Position numbers and translations under genes: made by a program. DNA of 6,400 nt from Planctomycetaceae bacterium. Its GTDB lineage: Bacteria > Planctomycetota > Planctomycetia > Isosphaerales > Isosphaeraceae. Below the pieces are notes generated by a model. That model did not search any database, had not been told where the DNA came from, and saw only the letters and a list, made by a program, of their open reading frames with translations. The first letter of the stretch is position 1. Each line of letters opens with the position of its first letter. The stretch spans positions 1 through 6,400 of the forward strand of contig JAFANO010000622.1 in the NCBI GenBank assembly GCA_019232645.1. Direction: 5' to 3'. Shown here in pieces: positions 1 through 5,328 of this stretch.

Positions 1-216
1 CGCGGGAGCCGGTCCGCTCAACTCGGGCAAGGGACTGCGCGGGAGCACGAAGATTCCCTCGCCGCACTTGGGGCAGCGCAACGCCTGATATCCCGCCGAG
101 CGTTCGCCCCTCAGACGATGCCCCTCCGTGCAGACGACGCGGAAAGAGCGGACCTTGGCGGGCGCGGCCGGAGTGACCCCTTGCAGCAGGTTCCGTGCGC
201 AATCAAAGATGTTCAA
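1..216 (-). CDS. Small zinc-ribbon protein, N-terminal part (runs off left edge)
   Basis: The minus strand reads as one open frame from a TTG codon at 216-214 to the window edge, giving 72 residues with no stop. It begins MNIFDCARNLLQG and contains CTEGH (Cys29, His33) followed 15 residues later by CPKCG (Cys48, Cys51). This Cys/His plus Cys-x2-Cys spacing is that of a zinc ribbon, and the segment after it (EGIFVLPRSPLP) is a typical short beta strand ending in prolines. The TTG start was chosen because no ATG or GTG fits the domain and because a GAAGG Shine-Dalgarno-like sequence lies about 10 bases upstream on this strand. The role is unknown: zinc ribbons of this kind occur as small N-terminal modules of larger, often membrane-anchored proteins, and the rest is outside the window. 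The gene is divergent from the LarA-like operon. The reading frame is convincing because of the paired CxxC motifs; the exact start is less certain. Confidence 0.66.
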   Translation of the reverse strand, partial: MNIFDCARNLLQGVTPAAPAKVRSFRVVCTEGHRLRGERSAGYQALRCPKCGEGIFVLPRSPLPELSGPAPA

Positions 217-250
217 TGAGATCGACCTTCGCGACAGGTGGCCAACGCCG

Positions 251-279
251 ACTCTCGAACAGAACAGGACAGATGTCAA
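251..279 (-). promoter_or_regulatory. Possible sigma70-type promoter for the leftward zinc-ribbon gene
   Basis: On the minus strand a perfect TTGACA (279-274) is followed after 17 bases by GAGAGT (256-251), which matches only 3 of 6 bases of the -10 consensus. Transcription would begin near 244, leaving a leader of about 28 nt before the TTG start at 216. The location and perfect -35 favour it; the poor -10 argues against it. Confidence 0.3.
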
Positions 280-290
280 GAGGATTGCCT

Positions 291-316
291 GGCCTCGCCA
301 GCTGGCATGCGAGGCC
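291..316. repeat. Perfect 8-bp inverted repeat with 10-nt loop
   Basis: GGCCTCGC (291-298) is the exact reverse complement of GCGAGGCC (309-316), with ten bases between. Neither strand carries a T-run after the stem, so it does not look like an intrinsic terminator. It lies just upstream of the candidate -35 box of the leftward gene (279-274), so it could be an operator or an mRNA/DNA hairpin. In GC-rich DNA an 8-bp palindrome can also occur by chance. Confidence 0.4.
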
Positions 317-430
317 CAGCGGCCTGGGTCGGCCCTGCCCGACGGAAGGGGCCGCCCGACCCCGCCCGCGCACCAACTCTGGCGAGCCCCAGGCGGATCC
401 TCAAGCGCGGGTGGATCTCTCGCCCGTCGC

Positions 431-440
431 TCAATTTATA
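431..440. repeat. AT-rich decamer TCAATTTATA, copy 1
   Basis: This decamer is repeated exactly in direct orientation at 535-544, 104 bp downstream. AT-rich decamers are rare in this window, so an identical pair in one intergenic region suggests a binding site or promoter element. No function can be assigned from sequence alone. Confidence 0.45.
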
Positions 441-483
441 AGGTAGTCCGCAGACGGTTCGCCAGGCCGTTGTGAGGAATGCC

Positions 484-507
484 CGTCGAGAAACGTGCCG
501 CTCGACG
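484..507. repeat. Perfect 7-bp inverted repeat with 10-nt spacer
   Basis: CGTCGAG (484-490) pairs exactly with CTCGACG (501-507) across ten bases (AAACGTGCCG). It lies between the two TCAATTTATA boxes. There is no following T-run, so a transcription-factor operator or a hairpin is likelier than a terminator. The arm and spacer geometry would suit a dimeric helix-turn-helix regulator, but this is inference. Confidence 0.4.
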
Positions 508-534
508 ATGAGCCGCGCGCCAAGATTTCATGCG

Positions 535-544
535 TCAATTTATA
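535..544. repeat. AT-rich decamer TCAATTTATA, copy 2
   Basis: Identical to the copy at 431-440 and in the same orientation. It is followed by TATCGATCC and lies about 80 bp upstream of the best promoter for the LarA-like gene, a distance compatible with an upstream activator site. Chance duplication cannot be excluded. Confidence 0.45.
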
Positions 545-620
545 TCGATCCTGTCCGAAACACCATCCCTTACCATGAAAATTCCCCGCGCCCGCCCGTC
601 GTCCGGGGGCGCCCGCGAGC

Positions 621-650
621 TTGACCGGCATGTGATCGAGGTCCTATCAT
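621..650 (+). promoter_or_regulatory. Candidate sigma70 promoter for the LarA-like/ygfZ operon
   Basis: TTGACC (621-626) and TATCAT (645-650) each match 5 of 6 consensus bases and are separated by 18 bp. Initiation near 657 would leave a leader of about 77 nt before the ATG at 734. It is the best promoter-like match I found ahead of the rightward gene cluster. It is predicted by eye only. Confidence 0.5.
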
Positions 651-733
651 GACGTTCATGACTTTCAGTGCCGATCGGGACAGGTCACCGGAATGGGGCG
701 ACTCGCGTTCGAGGGCCCCGTCTGAGGAGAGTC

Positions 734-1945
734 ATGCGGGTCGCGATCAATTTCCAGGACGAGAGGCTGGACCTGGAGGTCCCCGAGGAGCGAATGGTCG
801 CCGAGTGGCACGGCCCCGCCGGCGTGGCACCGGGGGATGTTCACGGACTGCTTCTCGACGTGCTGGAGCATCCCCGCGAATACCCGCCGTTGCGGCAGGC
901 GGTGGTCCCGGGCGACCGGGTCGTGATCGCCTTCGACGCCGAGCCGACCGAGTCAAGGGCGGTCCTGGGGGCGGTCTGCCAGGTCCTCCAGGGGGCGGGG
1001 GTGGCGGCCGACGCGATCGAGGTCCTGGTCGCGCCCGGGGGACGGGGCGACCTCGAGCATGAGCTGCCGAGGAGCGTCCGCCTGATCGTCCACGACCCCG
1101 AAGACCGGGCGCAGATGGCCTATCTGGCGAGCACGGAGGAGGGGCGGCGGATCTATCTGAACCGCCACCTGACCGACGCTGACATCGTCGTCCCGGTGGG
1201 CCGGCTCGGCTACGACCCGGTGCTCGGCTACCGGGGACCGTGGGGGGTCATCTTCCCCGGCCTGAGCGACCAGGAGACCAGGCGCTCGCTCCGGTCCCGT
1301 GCCAGCGATGAGCCGCCCGACCGCGAGCGGCCCCGCCCGACCCTGACCGAGTCGGCCGAGGTGAGCTGGCTGCTGGGCTGCCAGTTCCAGGTGGGCCTGG
1401 TCGCGGGGGCCTCGGGGCTGGCCGAGGCGATCGCGGGGCTGGAGATGTTGGTCCGCGACGAAGGGGTTCGTGCGATGGATCGCGTCTGGGGGTTCCGCGC
1501 CGACTCGCGCGCCGAGCTGGTCGTCGTCGGGATCGGCCGGCCCGGCGTCCCGACCGGGATCGAGGAGCTGGCCCAGGGCCTGTCCACGGCGTCGCGCCTG
1601 GTCCGGCGCGGCGGCAAGGTCGTCGCGCTGTCGCGAGCCGAGGGCCCGATCGGGCTCGGCCTCCGCCGGCTCATCGACGTGGGCGACCCTCGTGTCGGGC
1701 CCGAGGCCCTCCGGGGCCACGAGACGGCCTCCGACTATCCCGCCGCCCGCCAACTGGCGCGGGCCCTGGCCTGGGCCGACATCTACCTGCTCAGCGCGCT
1801 CGGCCAGGAGGCCGTCGAGGGCCTCTCGATGGTCGCGCTCGATCGCCCCGAGGAGGCCCGTCGCCTGGTCACCTCCAGCGGCTCTTGCCTCTTCGTCAGC
1901 CAGGCCGAGTTGACCCGGGCGAGCGTGGCGGATGAGTTGGACTGA
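734..1945 (+). CDS. LarA (nickel lactate racemase)-family protein, apparently lacking catalytic residues
   Basis: A 403-residue protein with the two-domain layout of LarA/DUF2088 proteins (LarA itself is about 420 residues). The N-terminal domain spans about residues 1-185 and includes GDRVVIAFDAEPTES (60-74), the position of the LarA 'D-x-TRP-x-P' loop. It then has VHDPED (119-124), matching the family's 'nHd-x-rd' segment, and NRHLTDADIVVPVGRLGYDP (143-162) leading to FPG (174-176), which aligns with the 'ADLVIGxGxxxPHxxAGxSGGrKxxxPG' region. The C-terminal domain (about 205-385) has AELVVVGIGRPGVPTGIEEL and RRGGKVVALSRAEGPIG, matching the family's GG-x-P and GG-x-hhh-x-EG strands. In LarA the nickel-pincer cofactor is attached to a lysine in the GGrK segment, with nearby catalytic histidines. 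Here that stretch is YRGPWGVIFPG with no lysine, PH is replaced by YD, and the GtHR loop reads APGGRGD. Lactate racemase activity is therefore unlikely. The ATG at 734 was chosen because GAGGAGA (724-730) sits at proper spacing; an upstream in-frame GTG at 668 lacks this. It is followed after 55 bp by a small gene. Confidence 0.83.
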   Translation: MRVAINFQDERLDLEVPEERMVAEWHGPAGVAPGDVHGLLLDVLEHPREYPPLRQAVVPGDRVVIAFDAEPTESRAVLGAVCQVLQGAGVAADAIEVLVAPGGRGDLEHELPRSVRLIVHDPEDRAQMAYLASTEEGRRIYLNRHLTDADIVVPVGRLGYDPVLGYRGPWGVIFPGLSDQETRRSLRSRASDEPPDRERPRPTLTESAEVSWLLGCQFQVGLVAGASGLAEAIAGLEMLVRDEGVRAMDRVWGFRADSRAELVVVGIGRPGVPTGIEELAQGLSTASRLVRRGGKVVALSRAEGPIGLGLRRLIDVGDPRVGPEALRGHETASDYPAARQLARALAWADIYLLSALGQEAVEGLSMVALDRPEEARRLVTSSGSCLFVSQAELTRASVADELD

Positions 1946-1985
1946 AAGGCGGGCCCCCGCCCGACGGCCGGGCCCCCTGTCTCCG

Positions 1986-1993
1986 AAGGAGGA
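1986..1993 (+). promoter_or_regulatory. Strong ribosome binding site of the 73-aa gene
   Basis: AAGGAGGA, a near-perfect anti-16S match, ends 7 bases before the ATG at 2001. It decides the start of the small gene over the longer in-frame possibility near 1932, which overlaps the end of the LarA-like gene. Confidence 0.8.
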
Positions 1994-2000
1994 ACCCGCG

Positions 2001-2222
2001 ATGATCAGAGTGACAGTCGACTCCGTGACGCTGGGGCGGCTCCGCGGCCTGCAGGAGCCCCTGGAGCTGTGCGACGAGTCGGGCCGGGTGCTCGGGACGT
2101 TCACGCCCGCGGCGGGCGCGCCGTCGGGCGGGGCCGCCGCCGGGGCCGGGCGGGGCCGGGAGGCGGCAGCCGACCCGGGTCCCGAACTGAACGTGTACGG
2201 CCGCGAGAGCGACTTAGATTGA
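2001..2222 (+). CDS. Small 73-aa protein of unknown function (CDESGRVLG motif)
   Basis: The protein begins MIRVTVDSVTLGRLRGLQEPLE and carries CDESGRVLGTFTP (24-36), followed by a low-complexity Ala/Gly-rich linker (37-57) and an acidic tail ending ESDLD. The N-terminal third looks like a small beta-alpha unit. My recollection is that short proteins with a 'CDESGRVLG'-like core recur in planctomycete genomes as hypothetical proteins, sometimes next to unrelated genes; I know of no established function. The strong Shine-Dalgarno and its position 55 bp after the LarA-like gene and 59 bp before ygfZ argue that it is a translated operon member. An antitoxin-like or regulatory role is possible from its size and charged tail, but no toxin gene is adjacent. 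Confidence 0.72.
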   Translation: MIRVTVDSVTLGRLRGLQEPLELCDESGRVLGTFTPAAGAPSGGAAAGAGRGREAAADPGPELNVYGRESDLD

Positions 2223-2281
2223 GGTCGGATCGACGCGGATATGAAGGATCGATTGCCCCACGATCGGTGGAGAGACCTGTC

Positions 2282-3307
2282 ATGGCCGAACCTCCCCTCG
2301 ACGCTTACCAAGCGGTCTCGACCCGCCTCGGGTTCATCGACCGCTCCAACCGGGTCCGGCTCGACGTGCTCGGCCCGGACCGCGTCAAGTTCCTACACAA
2401 CTTGACGACCAACGACGTCAAGGGATTGGCCGTCGGGCGAGGCTGCGAGGCGTTCGTGACCAGCCTGCAGGGCAAGACGCTGGCCTTCGTGACGCTGCTG
2501 GCCCGCGACGACCGGATCCTCGTCCGCGCCGACCCGGCCGGGCTGACGGTGGCGCTGCCCCACCTCCAGAAGTACGGGGTCTTCGATGACGTGGCGCAGG
2601 ACGACATCTCCGCGCAGACCTTCGAATATCACCTGGCGGGCCCGAAGGCCGAGGAGGTCGTCCGGATCCTTGGCATCGAGCCACCCGCCGAGGGGGACCT
2701 GAGCCATCGGGCTGGCATGCTGGCCGGGGCCTCGGTCCGGATCATCCGCGAGTCGCCTACTGGACGGCCCGGCCTGACGATCCTGGGCGCGATCGCCGAC
2801 GCCGAGCGGGTCGCGGAGGCGCTGCACGCGCGGGGAGGGCCGCTGGGCCTGATGGACGTATTGTCGGAGACGTACGAGGTGCTCCGGATCGAGGCGGGCA
2901 CGCCCGTCTTCGGCCGCGACGTGACGACCGCGAACCTGCCGCAGGAGGTGGGCCGCGACCGTCGCGCCATCAGCTTCGTCAAGGGGTGCTACCTGGGGCA
3001 GGAGACCGTCGCGCGGATCGACGCCCTGGGCCACGTCAACAAGTTCCTCAAGGGGATCCGATGCCTGGGCGCGACGCCCCCCGCGGAGGGCTCGGACCTG
3101 GAGGTCGACGGCAAGCCCGTCGGCCGGCTCACGTCGGTGGCATCCTCGCCGGGCTGGGGCGGCCCGGTGGCGCTGGCCTACGTCCGGGCCGCATGGGCCC
3201 AAGCGGGGACCGAGGTCCGCATCAAGACTCCCGGAGAGCCGCTGATCGCCACCGTCGCCGATCTGCCAATGATACCGCCGGACAGCTCGGAAAAGCGAAC
3301 ATCCTGA
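2282..3307 (+). CDS. ygfZ: YgfZ/CAF17-family folate-binding Fe-S cluster maintenance protein
   Basis: A 341-residue protein, close to the usual length of bacterial YgfZ (about 325 in E. coli). YgfZ is a relative of the GcvT aminomethyltransferase that binds tetrahydrofolate in the cytoplasm and supports assembly or repair of a subset of Fe-S enzymes, such as the radical-SAM enzyme MiaB. The diagnostic K-G-C-Y-x-G-Q-E signature is at residues 234-241 (KGCYLGQE), so the conserved reactive cysteine is Cys236; it is followed by TVARI, as in the family. The N-terminal half has the expected FLHNLTTNDVKGL (37-49) and a following SLQGK strand. EAGTPVFGRDV (204-214) is the usual segment ahead of the signature. 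The C-terminal barrel (about 255-330) ends in GGPVALAYVR, also typical. The ATG at 2282 has GGTGGAGAG 7 bases upstream; the longer open frame upstream overlaps the 73-aa gene and has no similarity. It is probably the last gene of the operon starting at 734. Confidence 0.92.
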   Translation: MAEPPLDAYQAVSTRLGFIDRSNRVRLDVLGPDRVKFLHNLTTNDVKGLAVGRGCEAFVTSLQGKTLAFVTLLARDDRILVRADPAGLTVALPHLQKYGVFDDVAQDDISAQTFEYHLAGPKAEEVVRILGIEPPAEGDLSHRAGMLAGASVRIIRESPTGRPGLTILGAIADAERVAEALHARGGPLGLMDVLSETYEVLRIEAGTPVFGRDVTTANLPQEVGRDRRAISFVKGCYLGQETVARIDALGHVNKFLKGIRCLGATPPAEGSDLEVDGKPVGRLTSVASSPGWGGPVALAYVRAAWAQAGTEVRIKTPGEPLIATVADLPMIPPDSSEKRTS

Positions 3308-3384
3308 CGAAGGTCGAAGCCGGCACGCCCTCACCCAGAAGCAGGAGAAGTCATCTTTATTTTTCCTCCCTCCGGGAGCAAGTC

Positions 3385-3433
3385 GGCACCATCCCGAATC
3401 CATGTTCTATTTGGGCTGGTGCCGCGAGGCACC
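3385..3433 (+). other. Leader hairpin with GNRA-type tetraloop and alternative pairing partner
   Basis: In the 191-bp gap before the enolase-family gene, GGTGCC (3418-3423) and GGCACC (3428-3433) form a perfect 6-bp stem closed by GCGA, a GNRA tetraloop. A second GGCACC at 3385-3390 could pair with the same GGTGCC, giving two mutually exclusive foldings. No T-run follows, so an intrinsic terminator is unlikely. The element could structure the 5' leader of the gene at 3499. It matches no riboswitch class that I recognise. Confidence 0.35.
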
Positions 3434-3498
3434 CCGAGATCGCGACCGCACCCCCGATCATTTGTTCCGGAAAGAGAATCCCCAAGCGATTCCACACA

Positions 3499-5208
3499 AT
3501 GTCGAAACCGACCGACGTGCGCCCGATCGCCGCGGCGCTCTACTTCCTGCCGATCACGACGCGGATGCCGCTCAAGATCGGGCCCGAGGCGACCACGGAG
3601 GTCACCTGCGCGCGGGTCAAGTTGACTATGGCCGACGCCAGGGGCCGGACGGCTGAGGGCTGGGGCGAGACGCCGCTGAATGTCCAGTGGGTCTGGCCGG
3701 GCGCGCTCTCATACGAGACGCGGCACGAGGTCCTGAAGCGGTTCTGCGTCCAGCTCGTCGAGGCCTGGACGTGGTTCGCGGCGTCGGGCCATCCGGTGGA
3801 GATCGGTCACGCCTTCCTCGAACGGGAGTTGCCCCGCCTCCTCGAGCAGACCAACGCCGGACTCGGCCCGGGCGCCGAGCCGATGCCCTGGCTGGCGGCC
3901 CTGGCCTGCTGCTCGGCGTTCGACCTGGCGCTGCACGACGCCTTCGGCGTCCTGCACGACGTGCCGACGTATCGGACCTACACCGACGAGTTCATGAACG
4001 CCGACCTGGCGCACTACCTGGCTCCGGCCGAGGGGGCCGACGTCTCCTTCCTGGGCAAGTTCCCGGCCGAGTTCCTCGTCCCCAACCCTCCCGACACCCT
4101 GCCGGCATGGCACCTCGTCGGCGACAAGGACCCGCTCGACGAGTCGGAGCTGACCCGCGCCGAGCCCGATGACGGCTACCCCGTCCTGCTCCGCGACTGG
4201 ATCCGCCGCGACGGCCTGAAGTGCCTCAAGGTCCAGCTCCGCGGAGACGACGTCTGGGATTACGCCCGACTGGTCAAGGTCGGCCGGGTCGCCGTTGAGG
4301 AGGAGGTCGACTGGCTCACCGCCGACTTCAATTGCGCGGTCCGCGAGCCCTCGTACGTCATCGACGTCCTCGACCGATTGCTCTGGGAGTTCCCGCGCCT
4401 TTATGGGATGATCCTTTACGTCGAGCAGCCGTTCCCCTACGAGCTGGAGGCCAACCCGATCGACGTGCACGGCGTCTCGGCGCGCAAGCCGCTGTTGATG
4501 GACGAGAGCGCCCACGACTGGCACCTGGTCAAGCTTGGCCGGCCGCTGGGCTGGTCGGGCGTGGTGCTGAAGACGTGCACGACGCAGACCGGGGCGCTCC
4601 TGAGCCTCTGCTGGGCGAAGGCGCACGGGATGACGCTGATGGTCCAGGATCTGATCAACCCGATGCTGGCGCAGGTCCCGCACGCCCTGCTGGCCGCGCA
4701 CGCCGGGACGATCATGGGTGTCGAGTCGAACGCAATGCAGTTCGCTCCCGGCGCCTCGCGTCCCGAATCGGCCGTGCATCCCGGCCTCTACCGGCGCCGG
4801 GACGGCACGCTCGACCTCTCCACGATCTCTGGGCCGGGTTTCGGCTACCGCGTCGACGCGATCCGCCGCGAATTGCCCGAGCCCGCCGCGAGCCGCAACC
4901 GGGGGCCGAATCCGATGTCGGACACGCAGAAAATCTGGTTGATCCTCTGGAGGCGCGCCCTGAAGAGCCGCAAGCCGCGCGACCCGTTCGAGGTCGCCGA
5001 GGTGGTCCCCGACGTCGCCGAGGTGCTGAAGATCTCGGACAAGGCGGCCGAACGGCTCGTCCGGGGCCTGCTGAAGGAGCTGGAGCGGCTGCCCGACGGC
5101 AAGCAGTTCTTTCGCCTCGAGGGCGACGCGGTCGTCCCCCTGCCCGAGTTCGCCGACGTGCACCAGGACCCCCAATCCGAGCTCGCCGCCTATCCCTACG
5201 AGCTCTGA
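3499..5208 (+). CDS. Enolase-superfamily (MR/MLE-type) protein with C-terminal extension
   Basis: A 569-residue protein whose first 463 or so residues form a mandelate racemase/muconate lactonizing enzyme fold: a capping domain (about 8-160), then a (beta/alpha)-barrel. Superfamily enzymes abstract a proton alpha to a carboxylate and stabilise the enolate with Mg2+. The three metal ligands are visible: Asp276 in TADFN, Glu309 in VEQP and Asp335 in MDES. Lys358 in VVLKTC is the usual opposite-face base. AKAHGMTLMVQD (373-384) matches the conserved late barrel strand. At the end of the second barrel strand, where most MLE-group enzymes have K-x-K, it reads K244-V-Q246. An insertion rich in Asp/Glu/Pro (about 170-235) lengthens the region before this strand. 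Residues 473-569 (MSDTQKIW onward) are an extra, mostly helical domain. The substrate cannot be predicted; family members include epimerases, dehydratases and cycloisomerases. The ATG at 3499 begins where the capping domain should, but has only a weak, distant GGAAAGAG upstream. The frame is open back to 2986, overlapping ygfZ, without similarity. Confidence 0.86.
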   Translation: MSKPTDVRPIAAALYFLPITTRMPLKIGPEATTEVTCARVKLTMADARGRTAEGWGETPLNVQWVWPGALSYETRHEVLKRFCVQLVEAWTWFAASGHPVEIGHAFLERELPRLLEQTNAGLGPGAEPMPWLAALACCSAFDLALHDAFGVLHDVPTYRTYTDEFMNADLAHYLAPAEGADVSFLGKFPAEFLVPNPPDTLPAWHLVGDKDPLDESELTRAEPDDGYPVLLRDWIRRDGLKCLKVQLRGDDVWDYARLVKVGRVAVEEEVDWLTADFNCAVREPSYVIDVLDRLLWEFPRLYGMILYVEQPFPYELEANPIDVHGVSARKPLLMDESAHDWHLVKLGRPLGWSGVVLKTCTTQTGALLSLCWAKAHGMTLMVQDLINPMLAQVPHALLAAHAGTIMGVESNAMQFAPGASRPESAVHPGLYRRRDGTLDLSTISGPGFGYRVDAIRRELPEPAASRNRGPNPMSDTQKIWLILWRRALKSRKPRDPFEVAEVVPDVAEVLKISDKAAERLVRGLLKELERLPDGKQFFRLEGDAVVPLPEFADVHQDPQSELAAYPYEL

Positions 5209-5241
5209 GCGCCCGGTGCGTCTCTGGGGTGTGATCCCGAG

Positions 5242-5260
5242 GGCCCGCTTGATGGCCCGC
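5242..5260. repeat. Tandem heptamer GGCCCGC, 12-bp period, upstream of the exporter gene
   Basis: GGCCCGC occurs at 5242-5248 and again at 5254-5260, separated by TTGAT. The second copy abuts the TACAAT box. A 12-bp period places both copies on nearly the same face of the helix, as for a repeated regulator half-site overlapping a promoter. The first copy with its flanking G can also pair with the second (GGGCC/GGCCC). The biological role is inferred. Confidence 0.35.
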
Positions 5261-5261
5261 G

Positions 5262-5267
5262 TACAAT
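5262..5267 (+). promoter_or_regulatory. Candidate -10 box (TACAAT) for the MFS exporter
   Basis: TACAAT matches 5 of 6 bases of the -10 consensus and is the only AT-rich hexamer in the gap between the enolase-family gene and the exporter. No good -35 exists at 16-18 bp (GAGGGC), so the promoter would be weak or activator-dependent. The implied leader is about 55-60 nt. Confidence 0.4.
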
Positions 5268-5328
5268 ACCCCCATCGACAGCGCAATCGCGGGGTCGGAG
5301 CAGGGAGCGAGGCAGTAGGGACGGCGTC

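Larger units (their letters stand above)
217..733. other. Intergenic region between divergent genes, no convincing CDS
   Basis: This gap of about 517 bp separates the leftward zinc-ribbon gene from the rightward LarA-like gene. The short frames crossing it have arginine/proline-rich translations without recognisable domains, no good ribosome binding site, and overlap each other, so I call none of them genes. The right end also holds a 25-codon frame beginning MKIPRARPS (575-652) with no Shine-Dalgarno sequence. Supported contents are two copies of TCAATTTATA, inverted repeats at 291-316 and 484-507, and promoter-like elements facing each way. Against the GC-rich background, the AT-rich patches near 431-441 and 535-546 stand out as candidate regulatory DNA. 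Confidence 0.6.

Noticed and set aside
128..475. A 115-codon plus-strand frame in the left gap
   Set aside because: It overlaps the zinc-ribbon coding frame, lacks a ribosome binding site, and its product is Arg/Pro/Ala low complexity.
431..631. A 66-codon minus-strand frame in the divergent gap
   Set aside because: No domain and no convincing Shine-Dalgarno; it overlaps the repeat boxes and the candidate promoter.
575..652. A 25-codon frame (MKIPRARPS...) considered as a leader peptide
   Set aside because: No Shine-Dalgarno, no run of regulatory codons, and it ends inside the candidate -10 region of the rightward promoter.
668..733. GTG at 668 as the start of the LarA-like protein
   Set aside because: The extra 22 residues are basic and unlike the family, whereas the ATG at 734 has GAGGAGA at proper spacing and begins the expected first beta strand.
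1948..1980. GC-rich repeats (CGGGCCCCC twice) after the LarA-like stop as a terminator
   Set aside because: No T-run follows, and the next gene starts within 25 bp with a strong ribosome binding site, so read-through is likelier.
953..2311. A 452-codon minus-strand frame opposite the LarA-like gene
   Set aside because: It is a mirror of GC-rich codon use, with no motif, and crosses three real plus-strand genes.
3356..3378. T-rich tract plus CTCCC/GGGAG hairpin as a terminator of the ygfZ operon
   Set aside because: On the plus strand the T-run precedes the stem, and on the minus strand the stem is followed by A residues, so neither orientation fits an intrinsic terminator.
2393..3403. A 336-codon minus-strand frame opposite ygfZ
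   Set aside because: Arg/Gly-rich translation without recognisable domains; ygfZ carries its diagnostic signature on the other strand.
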